From Lepturacanthus savala (Eukaryota; Chordata; Actinopteri; Scombriformes; Trichiuridae), in contig CM060464.1 in assembly GCA_030544235.1 (NCBI GenBank), positions 37,151,884 through 37,215,883 of the forward strand: DNA of 64,000 bases, in the 5' to 3' direction. This document shows, one piece after another, positions 23,389 through 38,300 of this stretch (position 1 is the first letter of the stretch; each line of letters opens with the position of its first letter). The notes beneath the pieces were generated by a model, which was given only the letters and a program-made list of their open reading frames with translations, did no database searches and was not told the origin of the DNA. Both the position numbers and the translations under genes were made by a program.

Positions 23389-26300
23389 TTTAGAAGTAGA
23401 AACTAGACTTTAGAAGTAGAAACTAGAGTTTAGAAGAATAAACTAGAGTTCAGAAGTAGAAATTCATCTTGTCTCTACCGCGCTCCTTACTGCGGAGTTT
23501 GGCACTTTTCCTGGTTCAGTTTGCGTTTGAGTTTCCTCCTGCTTGCTGGTCTGTATTGCGCTCTTCTCGCCGCCTCTGAACGCACGCTTGTGTAGCCGGG
23601 GACCCCCAAGTGTCTTTGTGGGTGTTGCTGCTCTGTCCCCTCTTGAACGTCCCCGTCGCCGCGCTGCCCGGTGGGCAAGCTGCGACTGGGTGATTCTTCG
23701 TCCCACTGGTCCGTCGTCAATCGTGTGCGTGTTTATGCGTCTGTGTTTGCTAACTGTGTTTGCTAACTGTGTTTATCGGGGTGTATGTGTCTGGAACCTG
23801 TATGATTGATGTATGTATGTCGTGGTAAGGGCGCGACTAATAGTTAAGTTGTGATTTTCTTTCTTTAATATTGTTCCATTGTTCCTTTTGTTTGACGTCC
23901 TGATGTGTTTTTTTCTTTTGTGTTGGCCATGTTCTGAGGCCTATACCGCATAAGCAGTTAAATTCATTACATCTGGCCTTATACTGTATATTGTTTGGTA
24001 TTGTTTGGTAGACTTGAGAAGAATAAACTAGACTTCAGAAGTAGAAACTATACTTTAGAAGAATGAACTAGACTTCAGAAGTAGAAACTAGACTTTAGAA
24101 GAATAAATTTGACTTTAGAAGAATAAACTAGACTTTAGAAGTAGAAACTAGACTTTAGAAGAATGAACTAGACTTCAGAAGTAGAAACTAGACTTTAGAA
24201 GAATAAACTAGACTTTAGAAGACTAAACTAGAGTTTATTAGTAGAAACTAGACTTTAGAAGTTGAAACTAGACTTTAGAAGAATAAATTAGACTTTAGAA
24301 GAATAAAGTAGACTTTAGAAGTGTAAACTAGAGTTTAGTAGTAGAAACTAGTCTTTAGAAGAATAAACTGGACTTTAGAAGAATAAACTAGAGTTTAGTG
24401 GTAGAAACTAGACTTTAGAAGAATAAACTGGACTTTGAAGAATAAACTAGACTTTAGAAGAATAAACTTGACTTCAGAAGTAGAAACTAGACTTTAGAAG
24501 AATAAACTAGAGTGTAGTAGAAGAAACTAGACTTTAGAAGAATAAACTAGACTTTAGAACACTAAACTAGACTTTAGAAGAATAAACTAGACTTTAGAAG
24601 AATAAACTAGACTTTAGAAGTAGAAACTAGACTTTAGAAGAATGAACTAGACTTCAGAAGTAGAAACTAGACTTTAGAAGAATGAACTAGACTTCAGAAG
24701 TAGAAACTAGACTTTAGAAGAATAAACTAGACTTTAGAAGAATAAACTAGAGTGTAGTAGTAGAAACTAGACTTTAGAAGAATAAACTAGACTTTAGAAG
24801 AATAAACTAGACTTTAGAAGACTATACTAGAGTTTATTAGTAGAAACTAGACTTTAGAAGTTGAAACTAGACTTTAGAAGAATAAATTAGACTTTAGAAG
24901 AATAAAGTAGACTTTAGAAGTGTAAACTAGAGTTTAGTAGTAGAAACTAGTCTTTAGAAGAATAAACTGGACTTTAGAAGAATAAACTAGAGTTTAGTGG
25001 TAGAAACTAGACTTTAGAAGAATAAACTGGACTTTGAAGAATAAACTAGACTTTAGAAGAATAAACTTGACTTCAGAAGTAGAAACTAGACTTTAGAAGA
25101 ATAAACTAGAGTGTAGTAGAAGAAACTAGACTTTAGAAGAATAAACTAGACTTTAGAACACTAAACTAGACTTTAGAAGAATAAACTAGACTTTAGAAGA
25201 ATAAACTAGACTTTAGAAGTAGAAACTAGACTTTAGAAGAATGAACTAGACTTCAGAAGTAGAAACTAGACTTTAGAAGAATGAACTAGACTTCAGAAGT
25301 AGAAACTAGACTTTAGAAGAATAAACTAGACTTTAGAAGAATAAACTAGAGTGTAGTAGTAGAAACTAGACTTTAGAAGAATAAACTAGACTTTAGAAGA
25401 ATAAACTAGACTTTAGAAGACTATACTAGAGTTTATTAGTAGAAACTAGACTTTAGAAGTTGAAACTAGACTTTAGAAGAATAAATTAGACTTTAGAAGA
25501 ATAAAGTAGACTTTAGAAGTGTAAACTAGAGTTTAGTAGTAGAAACTAGTCTTTAGAAGAATAAACTGGACTTTAGAAGAATAAACTAGACTTTAGAAGA
25601 ATAAACTAGAGTTAATAGCAGAAACTAGACTTTAGAAGAGTAAAATAGACTTTAGAAGAAGAAACTAGACTTTAGAAGAATAAAGTAGACTTTAGAAGTA
25701 GAAACTAGACTTTAGAAGAATATACTAGAGTTTAGAAGTAGAAACTAGACTTTAGAAGAATAAACTACAAATTAGATGAATAAAGTAGACTTTAGAAGTA
25801 GAAACTAGACTTTAGAAGTAGAAACTAGACTTTAGAAGAATAAACTAGAGTTTAGAATTAGAAACTAGACTTTAGAAGAATAAACTAGACTTCAGAAGTT
25901 GAAACTAGACTTTAGAAGTTGAAACTAGACTTTAGAAGAATAAATTAGACTTTAGAACAATAAAGTAGACTTTAGAAGACTAAACTAGACTTTAGAAGTA
26001 GAAACTAGACGTTAGAAGAATAAACTAGAGTTTAGAACAATAAACTAGACTTTAGAAGAATAAACTAGACTTTAGATGAATAAAGTAGACTTTAGAAGTA
26101 GAAACTAGACTTTAGAAGTAGAAACTAGACTTTAGAAGAATAAAATAGACTTTAGATGAATAAAGTAGACTTTAGAAGTAGAAACTAGACTTTAGAAGTA
26201 GAAACTAGACTTTAGAAGAATAAACTAGAGTTTAGAATTAGAAACTAGACTTTAGAAGAATAAACTAGACTTCAGAAGTTGAAACTAGACTTTAGAAGTT

Positions 26301-29300
26301 GAAACTAGACTTCAGAAGAATAAATTAGACGTTAGAACAATAAAGTAGACTTTAGAAGACTAAACTAGACTTTAGAAGTAGAAACTAGACGTTAGAAGAA
26401 TAAACTAGTTTAGAACAATAAACTAGACTTTAGAAGAATAAACTAGACTTTAGAAGAATAAAGTAGACTTTAGAAGTAGAAACTAGACTTTAGAAGTAGA
26501 AACTAGACTTTAGAAGAATAAACTAGAGTTTAGAATTAGAAACTAGACTTTAGAAGAATGAACTAGACTTCAGAAGTTGAAACTAGACTTTAGAAGAATA
26601 AATTAGACTTTAGAACAATAAAGTAGACTTTAGAAGACTAAACTAGACTTTAGAAGTAGAAACTAGACGTTAGAAGAATAAACTAGAGTTTAGAACAATA
26701 AACTAGACTTTAGAAGAATAAAGTAGACTTTAGAAGTAGAAACTAGACGTTAGAAGAATAAACTAGAGTTTAGAACAATAAACTAGACTTTAGAAGAATA
26801 AAGTAGACTTTAGAAGTAGAAACTAGACTTTAGAAGAATAAACTAGACTTTAGAAGAATAAATTAGACTTTAGAAGAATAAAGTAGACTTTAGAAGCGTA
26901 AACTAGAGTTTAGTAGTAGAAACTAGTCTTTAGAAGAATAAACTGGACTTTAGAAGAATAAACTAGAGTTTAGTGGTAGAAACTAGACTGTAGAAGAATA
27001 AACTAGACTTTGAAGAATAAACTAGACTGTAGAAGTAGAAACTAGACTATAGAAGAATAAACTAGACTTTAGAAGACTAAACTAGACTTTAGAAGAATAA
27101 ACTAGACTTTAGAAGAATAAACTAGAGTTTAGTAGCAGAAACTAGACTTCAGAAGTAGAAATTAGACTTTAGAAGAATAAACTAGACTTTAGAAGAATAA
27201 ACTAGACTTTAGAAGAATAAACTAGACTTCAGAAGTAGAAATTAGACTTTAGAAGAATAAACTAGACTTTAGAAGAATAAACTAGACTTTAGACGAATAA
27301 ACTAGACTTCAGAAGTAGAAACTAGACTTTAGAAGAATAAACTAGAGTTTAGAAGAATAAACTAGAGTTTAGTAGTAGAAACTAGACATTAGAAGAGTAA
27401 ACTATACTTTAGAAGAATAAACTAGAGTTTAGTAGTAGAAACTAGACTTTAGAAGAATAAACTAGACTTTAGAAGTAGAAACTAGACTTTAGAAGAATAA
27501 ACTAGACTTTAGAAGAATAAAGTAGACTTTAGAAGTAGAAACTAGACTTTAGAAGTAGAAACTAGACTTTAGAAGAATAAACTAGACTTTAGAAAAATAA
27601 ACTAGAGTTTAGAATTAGAAACTAGACTTTAGAAGAATCAAGTAGACTTTAGAAGAGTAAACTAGAGTTTAGTAGTAGAAACTAGACTTTAGAAGAATAA
27701 ACTAGACTTTAGAAGAATAAAGTAGACTTTAGAAGTAGAAACTAGACTTTAGAAGTAGAAACTAGACTTTAGAAGAATAAACTAGAGTTTAGAATTAGAA
27801 ACTAGACTTTAGAAGAATAAACTAGACTTCAGAAGTTGAAACTAGACTTTAGAAGAATAAATTAGACTTTAGAACAATAAAGTAGACTTTAGAAGACTAA
27901 ACTAGACTTTAGAAGTAGAAACTAGACGTTAGAAGAATAAACTAGAGTTTAGAACAATAAACTAGACTTTAGAAGAATAAACTAGACTTTAGAAGAATAA
28001 ACTAGACTTCAGAAGTAGAAATTAGACTTTAGAAGAATAAACTAGACTTTAGAAGAATAAACTAGACTTTAGACGAATAAACTAGACTTCAGAAGTAGAA
28101 ACTAGACTTTAGAAGAATAAACTAGAGTTTAGAAGAATAAACTAGAGTTTAGTAGTAGAAACTAGACATTAGAAGAGTAAACTATACTTTAGAAGAATAA
28201 ACTAGAGTTTAGTAGTAGAAACTAGACTTTAGAAGAATAAACTAGACTTTAGAAGTAGAAACTAGACTTTAGAAGAATAAACTAGACTTTAGAAGAATAA
28301 AGTAGACTTTAGAAGTAGAAACTAGACTTTAGAAGTAGAAACTAGACTTTAGAAGAATAAACTAGACTTTAGAAAAATAAACTAGAGTTTAGAATTAGAA
28401 ACTAGACTTTAGAAGAATCAAGTAGACTTTAGAAGAGTAAACTAGAGTTTAGTAGTAGAAACTAGACTTTAGAAGAATAAACTAGAGTTTAGTAGTAGAA
28501 ACTAGACTTTAGAAGTTGAAACTAGACTTTAGAAGAATAAATTAGACTTTAGAAGAATAAACTAGACTTTAGAAGAATAAACTGGACTTTAGAAGAATAA
28601 AGTAGACTTTAGAAGTAGAAGCTAGACTTTAGAAGTAGAAACTAGACTTTAGAAGAATAAACTAGACTTTAGAAGAATAAACTAGACTTTAGAAGTAGAA
28701 ACTAGACTTTAGAAGTAGAAACTAGACTTTAGAAGAATAAACTAGACTTTAGAAGTAGAAACTAGACTTTAGAAGAATAAACTAGACTTCAGAAGAATAA
28801 ACTAGACTTTAGAAGTAGAAACTAGACTTTAGAATAATAAACTAGACTTTAGAAGAATAAAGTAGACTTTAGAAGAATAAAGTAGAGTTTAGTAGTAGAA
28901 ACTAGACTTTAGAAGAATAAACTAGACTTTAGAAGTAGAAACTAGAATTTAGAAGAATAAACTGGACTTTAGAAGAATAAAGTAGACTTTAGAAGTAGAA
29001 ACTAGACTTTAGAAGTAGAAACTAGACTTTAGAAGAATAAACTATACTTTAGAAGAATAAACTAGACTTTAGAAGTAGAAACTAGACTTTAGAAGTAGAA
29101 ACTAGACTTTAGAAGAATAAACTAGACTTTAGAAGTAGAAACTAGACTTTAGAAGAATAAACTAGACTTCAGAAGAATAAACTAGACTTTAGAAGTAGAA
29201 ACTAGACTTTAGAAGTAGAAACTAGACTTTAGAAGAATAAACTAGACTTTAGAAGTAGAAAGTAGACTTTAGAACAATAAACTAGACTTTAGAAGAATAA

Positions 29301-32300
29301 ACTAGACTTCAGAAGTAGAAACTAGAGTTTAGAAGAATAAACTAGAGTTTAGAAGAATAAACTAGAGTTTAGTAGTAGAACTAGACTTTAGAAGAATAAA
29401 CTAGACTTGCAGTAGACACTCGACTTTAGTAGTAGAAACTAGACTTTAGAAGAATAAACTAGACTTTAGAAGTAGAAACTAGACTTTAGAAGAATAAACT
29501 AGACTTTAGAAGAATAAACTAGACTTTAGAAGTAGAAACTAGACTTTAGAAGAATAAACTAGACTTCAGAAGAACAAACTAGACTTTAGAAGAACAAACT
29601 AGAGTTTAGTAGTAGAAACTAGAGTTTAGAAGAATAAACTAGAGTTTAAAAGAATAAACTAGAGTTTAGTAGTAGAACTAGACTTTAGAAGAATAAACTA
29701 GACTTGCAGTAGACACTCGACTTTAGTAGTAGAAACTAGACTTTAGAAGAATAAACTAGACTTCAGAAGTAGAAATTAGACTTTAGAAGAATAAACTAGA
29801 CTTTAGAAGAATAAACTAGACTTTAGACGAATAAACTAGACTTCAGAAGTAGAAACTAGACTTTAGAAGAATAAACTAGAGTTTAGAAGAATAAACTAGA
29901 GTTTAGTAGTAGAAACTAGACATTAGAAGAGTAAACTATACTTTAGAAGAATAAACTAGAGTTTAGTAGTAGAAACTAGACTTTAGAAGAATAAACTAGA
30001 GTTTAGTAGTAGAAACTAGACTTTAGAAGAATAAACTAGACTTTAGAAGTAGAAACTAGACTTTAGAAGAATAAACTAGACTTTAGAAGAATAAAGTAGA
30101 CTTTAGAAGTAGAAACTAGACTTTAGAAGTAGAAACTAGACTTTAGAAGAATAAACTAGACTTTAGAAAAATAAACTAGAGTTTAGAATTAGAAACTAGA
30201 CTTTAGAAGAATCAAGTAGACTTTAGAAGAGTAAACTAGAGTTTAGTAGTAGAAACTAGACTTTAGAAGAATAAACTAGAGTTTAGTAGTAGAAACTAGA
30301 CTTTAGAAGTTGAAACTAGACTTTAGAAGAATAAATTAGACTTTAGAAGAATAAACTAGACTTTAGAAGAATAAACTGGACTTTAGAAGAATAAAGTAGA
30401 CTTTAGAAGTAGAAGCTAGACTTTAGAAGTAGAAACTAGACTTTAGAAGAATAAACTAGACTTTAGAAGAATAAACTAGACTTTAGAAGTAGAAACTAGA
30501 CTTTAGAAGTAGAAACTAGACTTTAGAAGAATAAACTAGACTTTAGAAGTAGAAACTAGACTTTAGAAGAATAAACTAGACTTCAGAAGAATAAACTAGA
30601 CTTTAGAAGTAGAAACTAGACTTTAGAATAATAAACTAGACTTTAGAAGAATAAAGTAGACTTTAGAAGAATAAAGTAGAGTTTAGTAGTAGAAACTAGA
30701 CTTTAGAAGAATAAACTAGACTTTAGAAGTAGAAACTAGACTTTAGAAGAATAAACTGGACTTTAGAAGAATAAAGTAGACTTTAGAAGTAGAAACTAGA
30801 CTTTAGAAGTAGAAACTAGACTTTAGAAGAATAAACTATACTTTAGAAGAATAAACTAGACTTTAGAAGTAGAAACTAGACTTTAGAAGTAGAAACTAGA
30901 CTTTAGAAGAATAAACTAGACTTTAGAAGTAGAAACTAGACTTTAGAAGAATAAACTAGACTTCAGAAGAATCAACTAGACTTTAGAAGTAGAAACTAGA
31001 CTTTAGAAGTAGAAACTAGACTTTAGAAGAATAAACTAGACTTTAGAAGTAGAAAGTAGACTTTAGAACAATAAACTAGACTTTAGAAGAATAAACTAGA
31101 CTTCAGAAGTAGAAACTAGAGTTTAGAAGAATAAACTAGAGTTTAGAAGAATAAACTAGAGTTTAGTAGTAGAACTAGACTTTAGAAGAATAAACTAGAC
31201 TTGCAGTAGACACTCGACTTTAGTAGTAGAAACTAGACTTTAGAAGAATAAACTAGACTTTAGAAGTAGAAACTAGACTTTAGAAGAATAAACTAGACTT
31301 TAGAAGAATAAACTAGACTTTAGAAGTAGAAACTAGACTTTAGAAGAATAAACTAGACTTCAGAAGAACAAACTAGACTTTAGAAGAACAAACTAGAGTT
31401 TAGTAGTAGAAACTAGAGTTTAGAAGAATAAACTAGAGTTTAAAAGAATAAACTAGAGTTTAGTAGTAGAACTAGACTTTAGAAGAATAAACTAGACTTG
31501 CAGTAGACACTCGACTTTAGTAGTAGAAACTAGACTTTAGAAGAATAAACTAGACTTTAGAAGAATAAACTAGACTTTAGAAGAATAAACTAGACTTCAG
31601 AAGTAGAAATTAGACTTTAGAAGAATAAACTAGACCTTAGAACAATAAACTAAACTTCAGAAGTAGAAATTAGACTTTAGAAGAATAAACTAGAGTTTAG
31701 AAGAATAAACTAGAGTTTACTAGTAGAAACTAGACATTAGAAGAGTAAACTATACTTTAGAAGAATAAACTAGAGTTTAGTAGTAGAAACTAGACTTTAG
31801 AAGAATAAACTAGACTTTAGAAGTAGAAACTAGACTTTAGAAGAATAAACTAGACTTTAGAAGTAGAAACTAGACTTTAGAAGAATAAACTAGACTTTAG
31901 AAGAATAAAGTAGACTTTAGAAGTAGAAACTAGACTTTAGAAGTAGAAACTAGACTTTTGAAGAATAAACTAGACTTTAGAAGAATAAACTAGAGTTTAG
32001 AATTAGAAACTAGACTTTAGAAGAATAAACTGGACTTTAGAAGAATAAAGTAGACTTTAGAAGTAGAAACTAGACTTTAGAAGAATAAACTAGACTTTAG
32101 AAGAATAAACTAGACTTTAGAAGTAGAAACTAGACTTTAGAAGAATAAACTAGACTTCAGAAGAATAAACTAGACTTTAGAAGTAGAAACTAGACTTTAG
32201 AAGTAGAAACTAGACTTTAGAAGAATAAACTAGACTTTAGAAGTAGAAACTAGACTTTAGAAGAATAAACTAGACTTTAGAAGAATAAACTAGACTTTAG

Positions 32301-35300
32301 AAGTAGAAACTAGACTTTAGAAGAATAAACTAGACTTCAGAAGTAGAAACTAGACTTTAGAAGAACAAACTAGAGTTTAGTAGTAGAAACTAGAGTTTAG
32401 AAGAATAAACTAGAGTTTAAAAGAATAAACTAGAGTTTAGTAGTAGAACTAGACTTTAGAAGAAAAAAATAGACTTGCAGTAGACACTCGACTTTAGTAG
32501 TAGAAACTAGACTTTAGAAGAATAAACTAGACTTTAGAAGAATAAACTAGACCTTAGAACAATAAACTAAACTTCAGAAGTAGAAATTAGACTTTAGAAG
32601 AATAAACTAGACTTTAGAAGAATAAACTAGAGTTTACTAGTAGAAACTAGACATTAGAAGAGTAAACTATACTTTAGAAGAATAAACTAGAGTTTAGTAG
32701 TAGAAACTAGACTTTAGAAGAATAAACTAGAGTTTAGTAGTAGAAACTAGACTTTAGAAGAATAAACTAGACTTTAGAAGTAGAAACTAGACTTTAGAAG
32801 AATAAACTAGACTTTAGAAGAATAAAGTAGACTTTAGAAGTAGAAACTAGACTTTAGAAGTAGAAACTAGACTTTAGAAGAATAAACTAGACTTTAGAAA
32901 AATAAACTAGAGTTTAGAATTAGAAACTAGACTTTAGAAGAATCAAGTAGACTTTAGAAGAGTAAACTAGAGTTTAGTAGTAGAAACTAGACTTTAGAAG
33001 AATAAACTAGAGTTTAGTAGTAGAAACTAGACTTTAGAAGTTGAAACTAGACTTTAGAAGAATAAATTAGACTTTAGAAGAATAAACTAGACTTTAGAAG
33101 AATAAACTGGACTTTAGAAGAATAAAGTAGACTTTAGAAGTAGAAACTAGACTTTAGAAGTAGAAACTAGACTTTAGAAGAATAAACTAGACTTTAGAAG
33201 AATAAACTAGACTTTAGAAGTAGAAACTAGACTTTAGAAGTAGAAACTAGACTTTAGAAGAATAAACTAGACTTTAGAAGTAGAAACTAGACTTTAGAAG
33301 AATAAACTAGACTTCAGAAGAATAAACTAGACTTTAGAAGTAGAAACTAGACTTTAGAATAATAAACTAGACTTTAGAAGAATAAAGTAGACTTTAGAAG
33401 AATAAAGTAGAGTTTAGTAGTAGAAACTAGACTTTAGAAGAATAAACTAGAGTTTAGTAGTAGAAACTAGACTTTAGAAGTTGAAACTAGACTTTAGAAG
33501 AATAAATTAGACTTTAGAAGAATAAACTAGACTTTAGAAGAATAAACTGGACTTTAGAAGAATAAAGTAGACTTTAGAAGTAGAAGCTAGACTTTAGAAG
33601 TAGAAACTAGACTTTAGAAGAATAAACTAGACTTTAGAAGAATAAACTAGACTTTAGAAGTAGAAACTAGACTTTAGAAGTAGAAACTAGACTTTAGAAG
33701 AATAAACTAGACTTTAGAAGTAGAAACTAGACTTTAGAAGAATAAACTAGACTTCAGAAGAATAAACTAGACTTTAGAAGTAGAAACTAGACTTTAGAAT
33801 AATAAACTAGACTTTAGAAGAATAAAGTAGACTTTAGAAGAATAAAGTAGAGTTTAGTAGTAGAAACTAGACTTTAGAAGAATAAACTAGACTTTAGAAG
33901 TAGAAACTAGACTTTAGAAGAATAAACTGGACTTTAGAAGAATAAAGTAGACTTTAGAAGTAGAAACTAGACTTTAGAAGTAGAAACTAGACTTTAGAAG
34001 AATAAACTATACTTTAGAAGAATAAACTAGACTTTAGAAGTAGAAACTAGACTTTAGAAGTAGAAACTAGACTTTAGAAGAATAAACTAGACTTTAGAAG
34101 TAGAAACTAGACTTTAGAAGAATAAACTAGACTTCAGAAGAATCAACTAGACTTTAGAAGTAGAAACTAGACTTTAGAAGTAGAAACTAGACTTTAGAAG
34201 AATAAACTAGACTTTAGAAGTAGAAAGTAGACTTTAGAACAATAAACTAGACTTTAGAAGAATAAACTAGACTTCAGAAGTAGAAACTAGAGTTTAGAAG
34301 AATAAACTAGAGTTTAGAAGAATAAACTAGAGTTTAGTAGTAGAACTAGACTTTAGAAGAATAAACTAGACTTGCAGTAGACACTCGACTTTAGTAGTAG
34401 AAACTAGACTTTAGAAGAATAAACTAGACTTTAGAAGTAGAAACTAGACTTTAGAAGAATAAACTAGACTTTAGAAGAATAAACTAGACTTTAGAAGTAG
34501 AAACTAGACTTTAGAAGAATAAACTAGACTTCAGAAGAACAAACTAGACTTTAGAAGAACAAACTAGAGTTTAGTAGTAGAAACTAGAGTTTAGAAGAAT
34601 AAACTAGAGTTTAAAAGAATAAACTAGAGTTTAGTAGTAGAACTAGACTTTAGAAGAATAAACTAGACTTGCAGTAGACACTCGACTTTAGTAGTAGAAA
34701 CTAGACTTTAGAAGAATAAACTAGACTTTAGAAGAATAAACTAGACTTTAGAAGAATAAACTAGACTTCAGAAGTAGAAATTAGACTTTAGAAGAATAAA
34801 CTAGACCTTAGAACAATAAACTAAACTTCAGAAGTAGAAATTAGACTTTAGAAGAATAAACTAGAGTTTAGAAGAATAAACTAGAGTTTACTAGTAGAAA
34901 CTAGACATTAGAAGAGTAAACTATACTTTAGAAGAATAAACTAGAGTTTAGTAGTAGAAACTAGACTTTAGAAGAATAAACTAGACTTTAGAAGTAGAAA
35001 CTAGACTTTAGAAGAATAAACTAGACTTTAGAAGTAGAAACTAGACTTTAGAAGAATAAACTAGACTTTAGAAGAATAAAGTAGACTTTAGAAGTAGAAA
35101 CTAGACTTTAGAAGTAGAAACTAGACTTTTGAAGAATAAACTAGACTTTAGAAGAATAAACTAGAGTTTAGAATTAGAAACTAGACTTTAGAAGAATAAA
35201 CTGGACTTTAGAAGAATAAAGTAGACTTTAGAAGTAGAAACTAGACTTTAGAAGAATAAACTAGACTTTAGAAGAATAAACTAGACTTTAGAAGTAGAAA

Positions 35301-38300
35301 CTAGACTTTAGAAGAATAAACTAGACTTCAGAAGAATAAACTAGACTTTAGAAGTAGAAACTAGACTTTAGAAGTAGAAACTAGACTTTAGAAGAATAAA
35401 CTAGACTTTAGAAGTAGAAACTAGACTTTAGAAGAATAAACTAGACTTTAGAAGAATAAACTAGACTTTAGAAGTAGAAACTAGACTTTAGAAGAATAAA
35501 CTAGACTTCAGAAGTAGAAACTAGACTTTAGAAGAACAAACTAGAGTTTAGTAGTAGAAACTAGAGTTTAGAAGAATAAACTAGAGTTTAAAAGAATAAA
35601 CTAGAGTTTAGTAGTAGAACTAGACTTTAGAAGAAAAAAATAGACTTGCAGTAGACACTCGACTTTAGTAGTAGAAACTAGACTTTAGAAGAATAAACTA
35701 GACTTTAGAAGAATAAACTAGACCTTAGAACAATAAACTAAACTTCAGAAGTAGAAATTAGACTTTAGAAGAATAAACTAGACTTTAGAAGAATAAACTA
35801 GAGTTTACTAGTAGAAACTAGACATTAGAAGAGTAAACTATACTTTAGAAGAATAAACTAGAGTTTAGTAGTAGAAACTAGACTTTAGAAGAATAAACTA
35901 GAGTTTAGTAGTAGAAACTAGACTTTAGAAGAATAAACTAGACTTTAGAAGTAGAAACTAGACTTTAGAAGAATAAACTAGACTTTAGAAGAATAAAGTA
36001 GACTTTAGAAGTAGAAACTAGACTTTAGAAGTAGAAACTAGACTTTAGAAGAATAAACTAGACTTTAGAAAAATAAACTAGAGTTTAGAATTAGAAACTA
36101 GACTTTAGAAGAATCAAGTAGACTTTAGAAGAGTAAACTAGAGTTTAGTAGTAGAAACTAGACTTTAGAAGAATAAACTAGAGTTTAGTAGTAGAAACTA
36201 GACTTTAGAAGTTGAAACTAGACTTTAGAAGAATAAATTAGACTTTAGAAGAATAAACTAGACTTTAGAAGAATAAACTGGACTTTAGAAGAATAAAGTA
36301 GACTTTAGAAGTAGAAACTAGACTTTAGAAGTAGAAACTAGACTTTAGAAGAATAAACTAGACTTTAGAAGAATAAACTAGACTTTAGAAGTAGAAACTA
36401 GACTTTAGAAGTAGAAACTAGACTTTAGAAGAATAAACTAGACTTTAGAAGTAGAAACTAGACTTTAGAAGAATAAACTAGACTTCAGAAGAATAAACTA
36501 GACTTTAGAAGTAGAAACTAGACTTTAGAATAATAAACTAGACTTTAGAAGAATAAAGTAGACTTTAGAAGAATAAAGTAGAGTTTAGTAGTAGAAACTA
36601 GACTTTAGAAGAATAAACTAGACTTTAGAAGTAGAAACTAGACTTTAGAAGAATAAACTGGACTTTAGAAGAATAAAGTAGACTTTAGAAGTAGAAACTA
36701 GACTTTAGAAGTAGAAACTAGACTTTAGAAGAATAAACTATACTTTAGAAGAATAAACTAGACTTTAGAAGTAGAAACTAGACTTTAGAAGTAGAAACTA
36801 GACTTTAGAAGAATAAACTAGACTTTAGAAGTAGAAACTAGACTTTAGAAGAATAAACTAGACTTCAGAAGAATAAACTAGACTTTAGAAGTAGAAACTA
36901 GACTTTAGAAGTAGAAACTAGACTTTAGAAGAATAAACTAGACTTTAGAAGTAGAAAGTAGACTTTAGAACAATAAACTAGACTTTAGAAGAATAAACTA
37001 GACTTCAGAAGTAGAAACTAGAGTTTAGAAGAATAAACTAGAGTTTAGAAGAATAAACTAGAGTTTAGTAGTAGAACTAGACTTTAGAAGAATAAACTAG
37101 ACTTGCAGTAGACACTCGACTTTAGTAGTAGAAACTAGACTTTAGAAGAATAAACTAGACTTTAGAAGTAGAAACTAGACTTTAGAAGAATAAACTTGAC
37201 TTTAGAAGAATAAACTAGACTTTAGAAGTAGAAACTAGACTTTAGAAGAATAAACTAGACTTCAGAAGAACAAACTAGACTTTAGAAGAACAAACTAGAG
37301 TTTAGTAGTAGAAACTAGACTTTAGAAGAATAAACTAGACTTTAGAAGTAGAAACTAGACTTTAGAAGAATAAAGTAGACTTTAGAAGTAGAAACTAGAC
37401 TTTAGAAGTAGAAACTAGACTTTTGAAGAATAAACTAGACTTTAGAAGAATAAACTAGAGTTTAGAATTAGAAACTAGACTTTAGAAGAATAAACTGGAC
37501 TTTAGAAGAATAAAGTAGACTTTAGAAGTAGAAACTAGACTTTAGAAGTAGAAACTAGACTTTAGAAGAATAAACTAGACTTTAGAAGAATAAACTAGAC
37601 TTTAGAAGTAGAAACTAGACTTTAGAAGTAGAAACTAGACTTTAGAAGAATAAACTAGACTTTAGAAGTAGAAACTAGACTTTAGAAGAATAAACTAGAC
37701 TTCAGAAGAATAAACTAGACTTTAGAAGTAGAAACTAGACTTTAGAAGTAGAAACTAGACTTTAGAAGAACAAACTAGAGTTTAGTAGTAGAAACTAGAG
37801 TTTAGAAGAATAAACTAGAGTTTAGAAGAATAAACTAGAGTTTAGTAGTAGAACTAGACTTTAGAAGAATAAACTAGACTTGCAGTAGACACTCGACTTT
37901 AGTAGTAGAAACTAGACTTTAGAAGAATAAACTAGACTTTAGAAGTAGAAACTAGACTTTAGAAGAATAAACTAGACTTTAGAAGAATAAAGTAGACTTT
38001 AGAAGTAGAAACTAGACTTTAGAAGTAGAAACTAGACTTTTGAAGAATAAACTAGACTTTAGAAGAATAAACTAGAGTTTAGAATTAGAAACTAGACTTT
38101 AGAAGAATAAACTGGACTTTAGAAGAATAAAGTAGACTTTAGAAGTAGAAACTAGACTTTAGAAGAATAAACTAGACTTTAGAAGAATAAACTAGACTTT
38201 AGAAGTAGAAACTAGACTTTAGAAGTAGAAACTAGACTTTAGAAGAATAAACTAGACTTTAGAAGTAGAAACTAGACTTTAGAAGAATAAACTAGACTTC

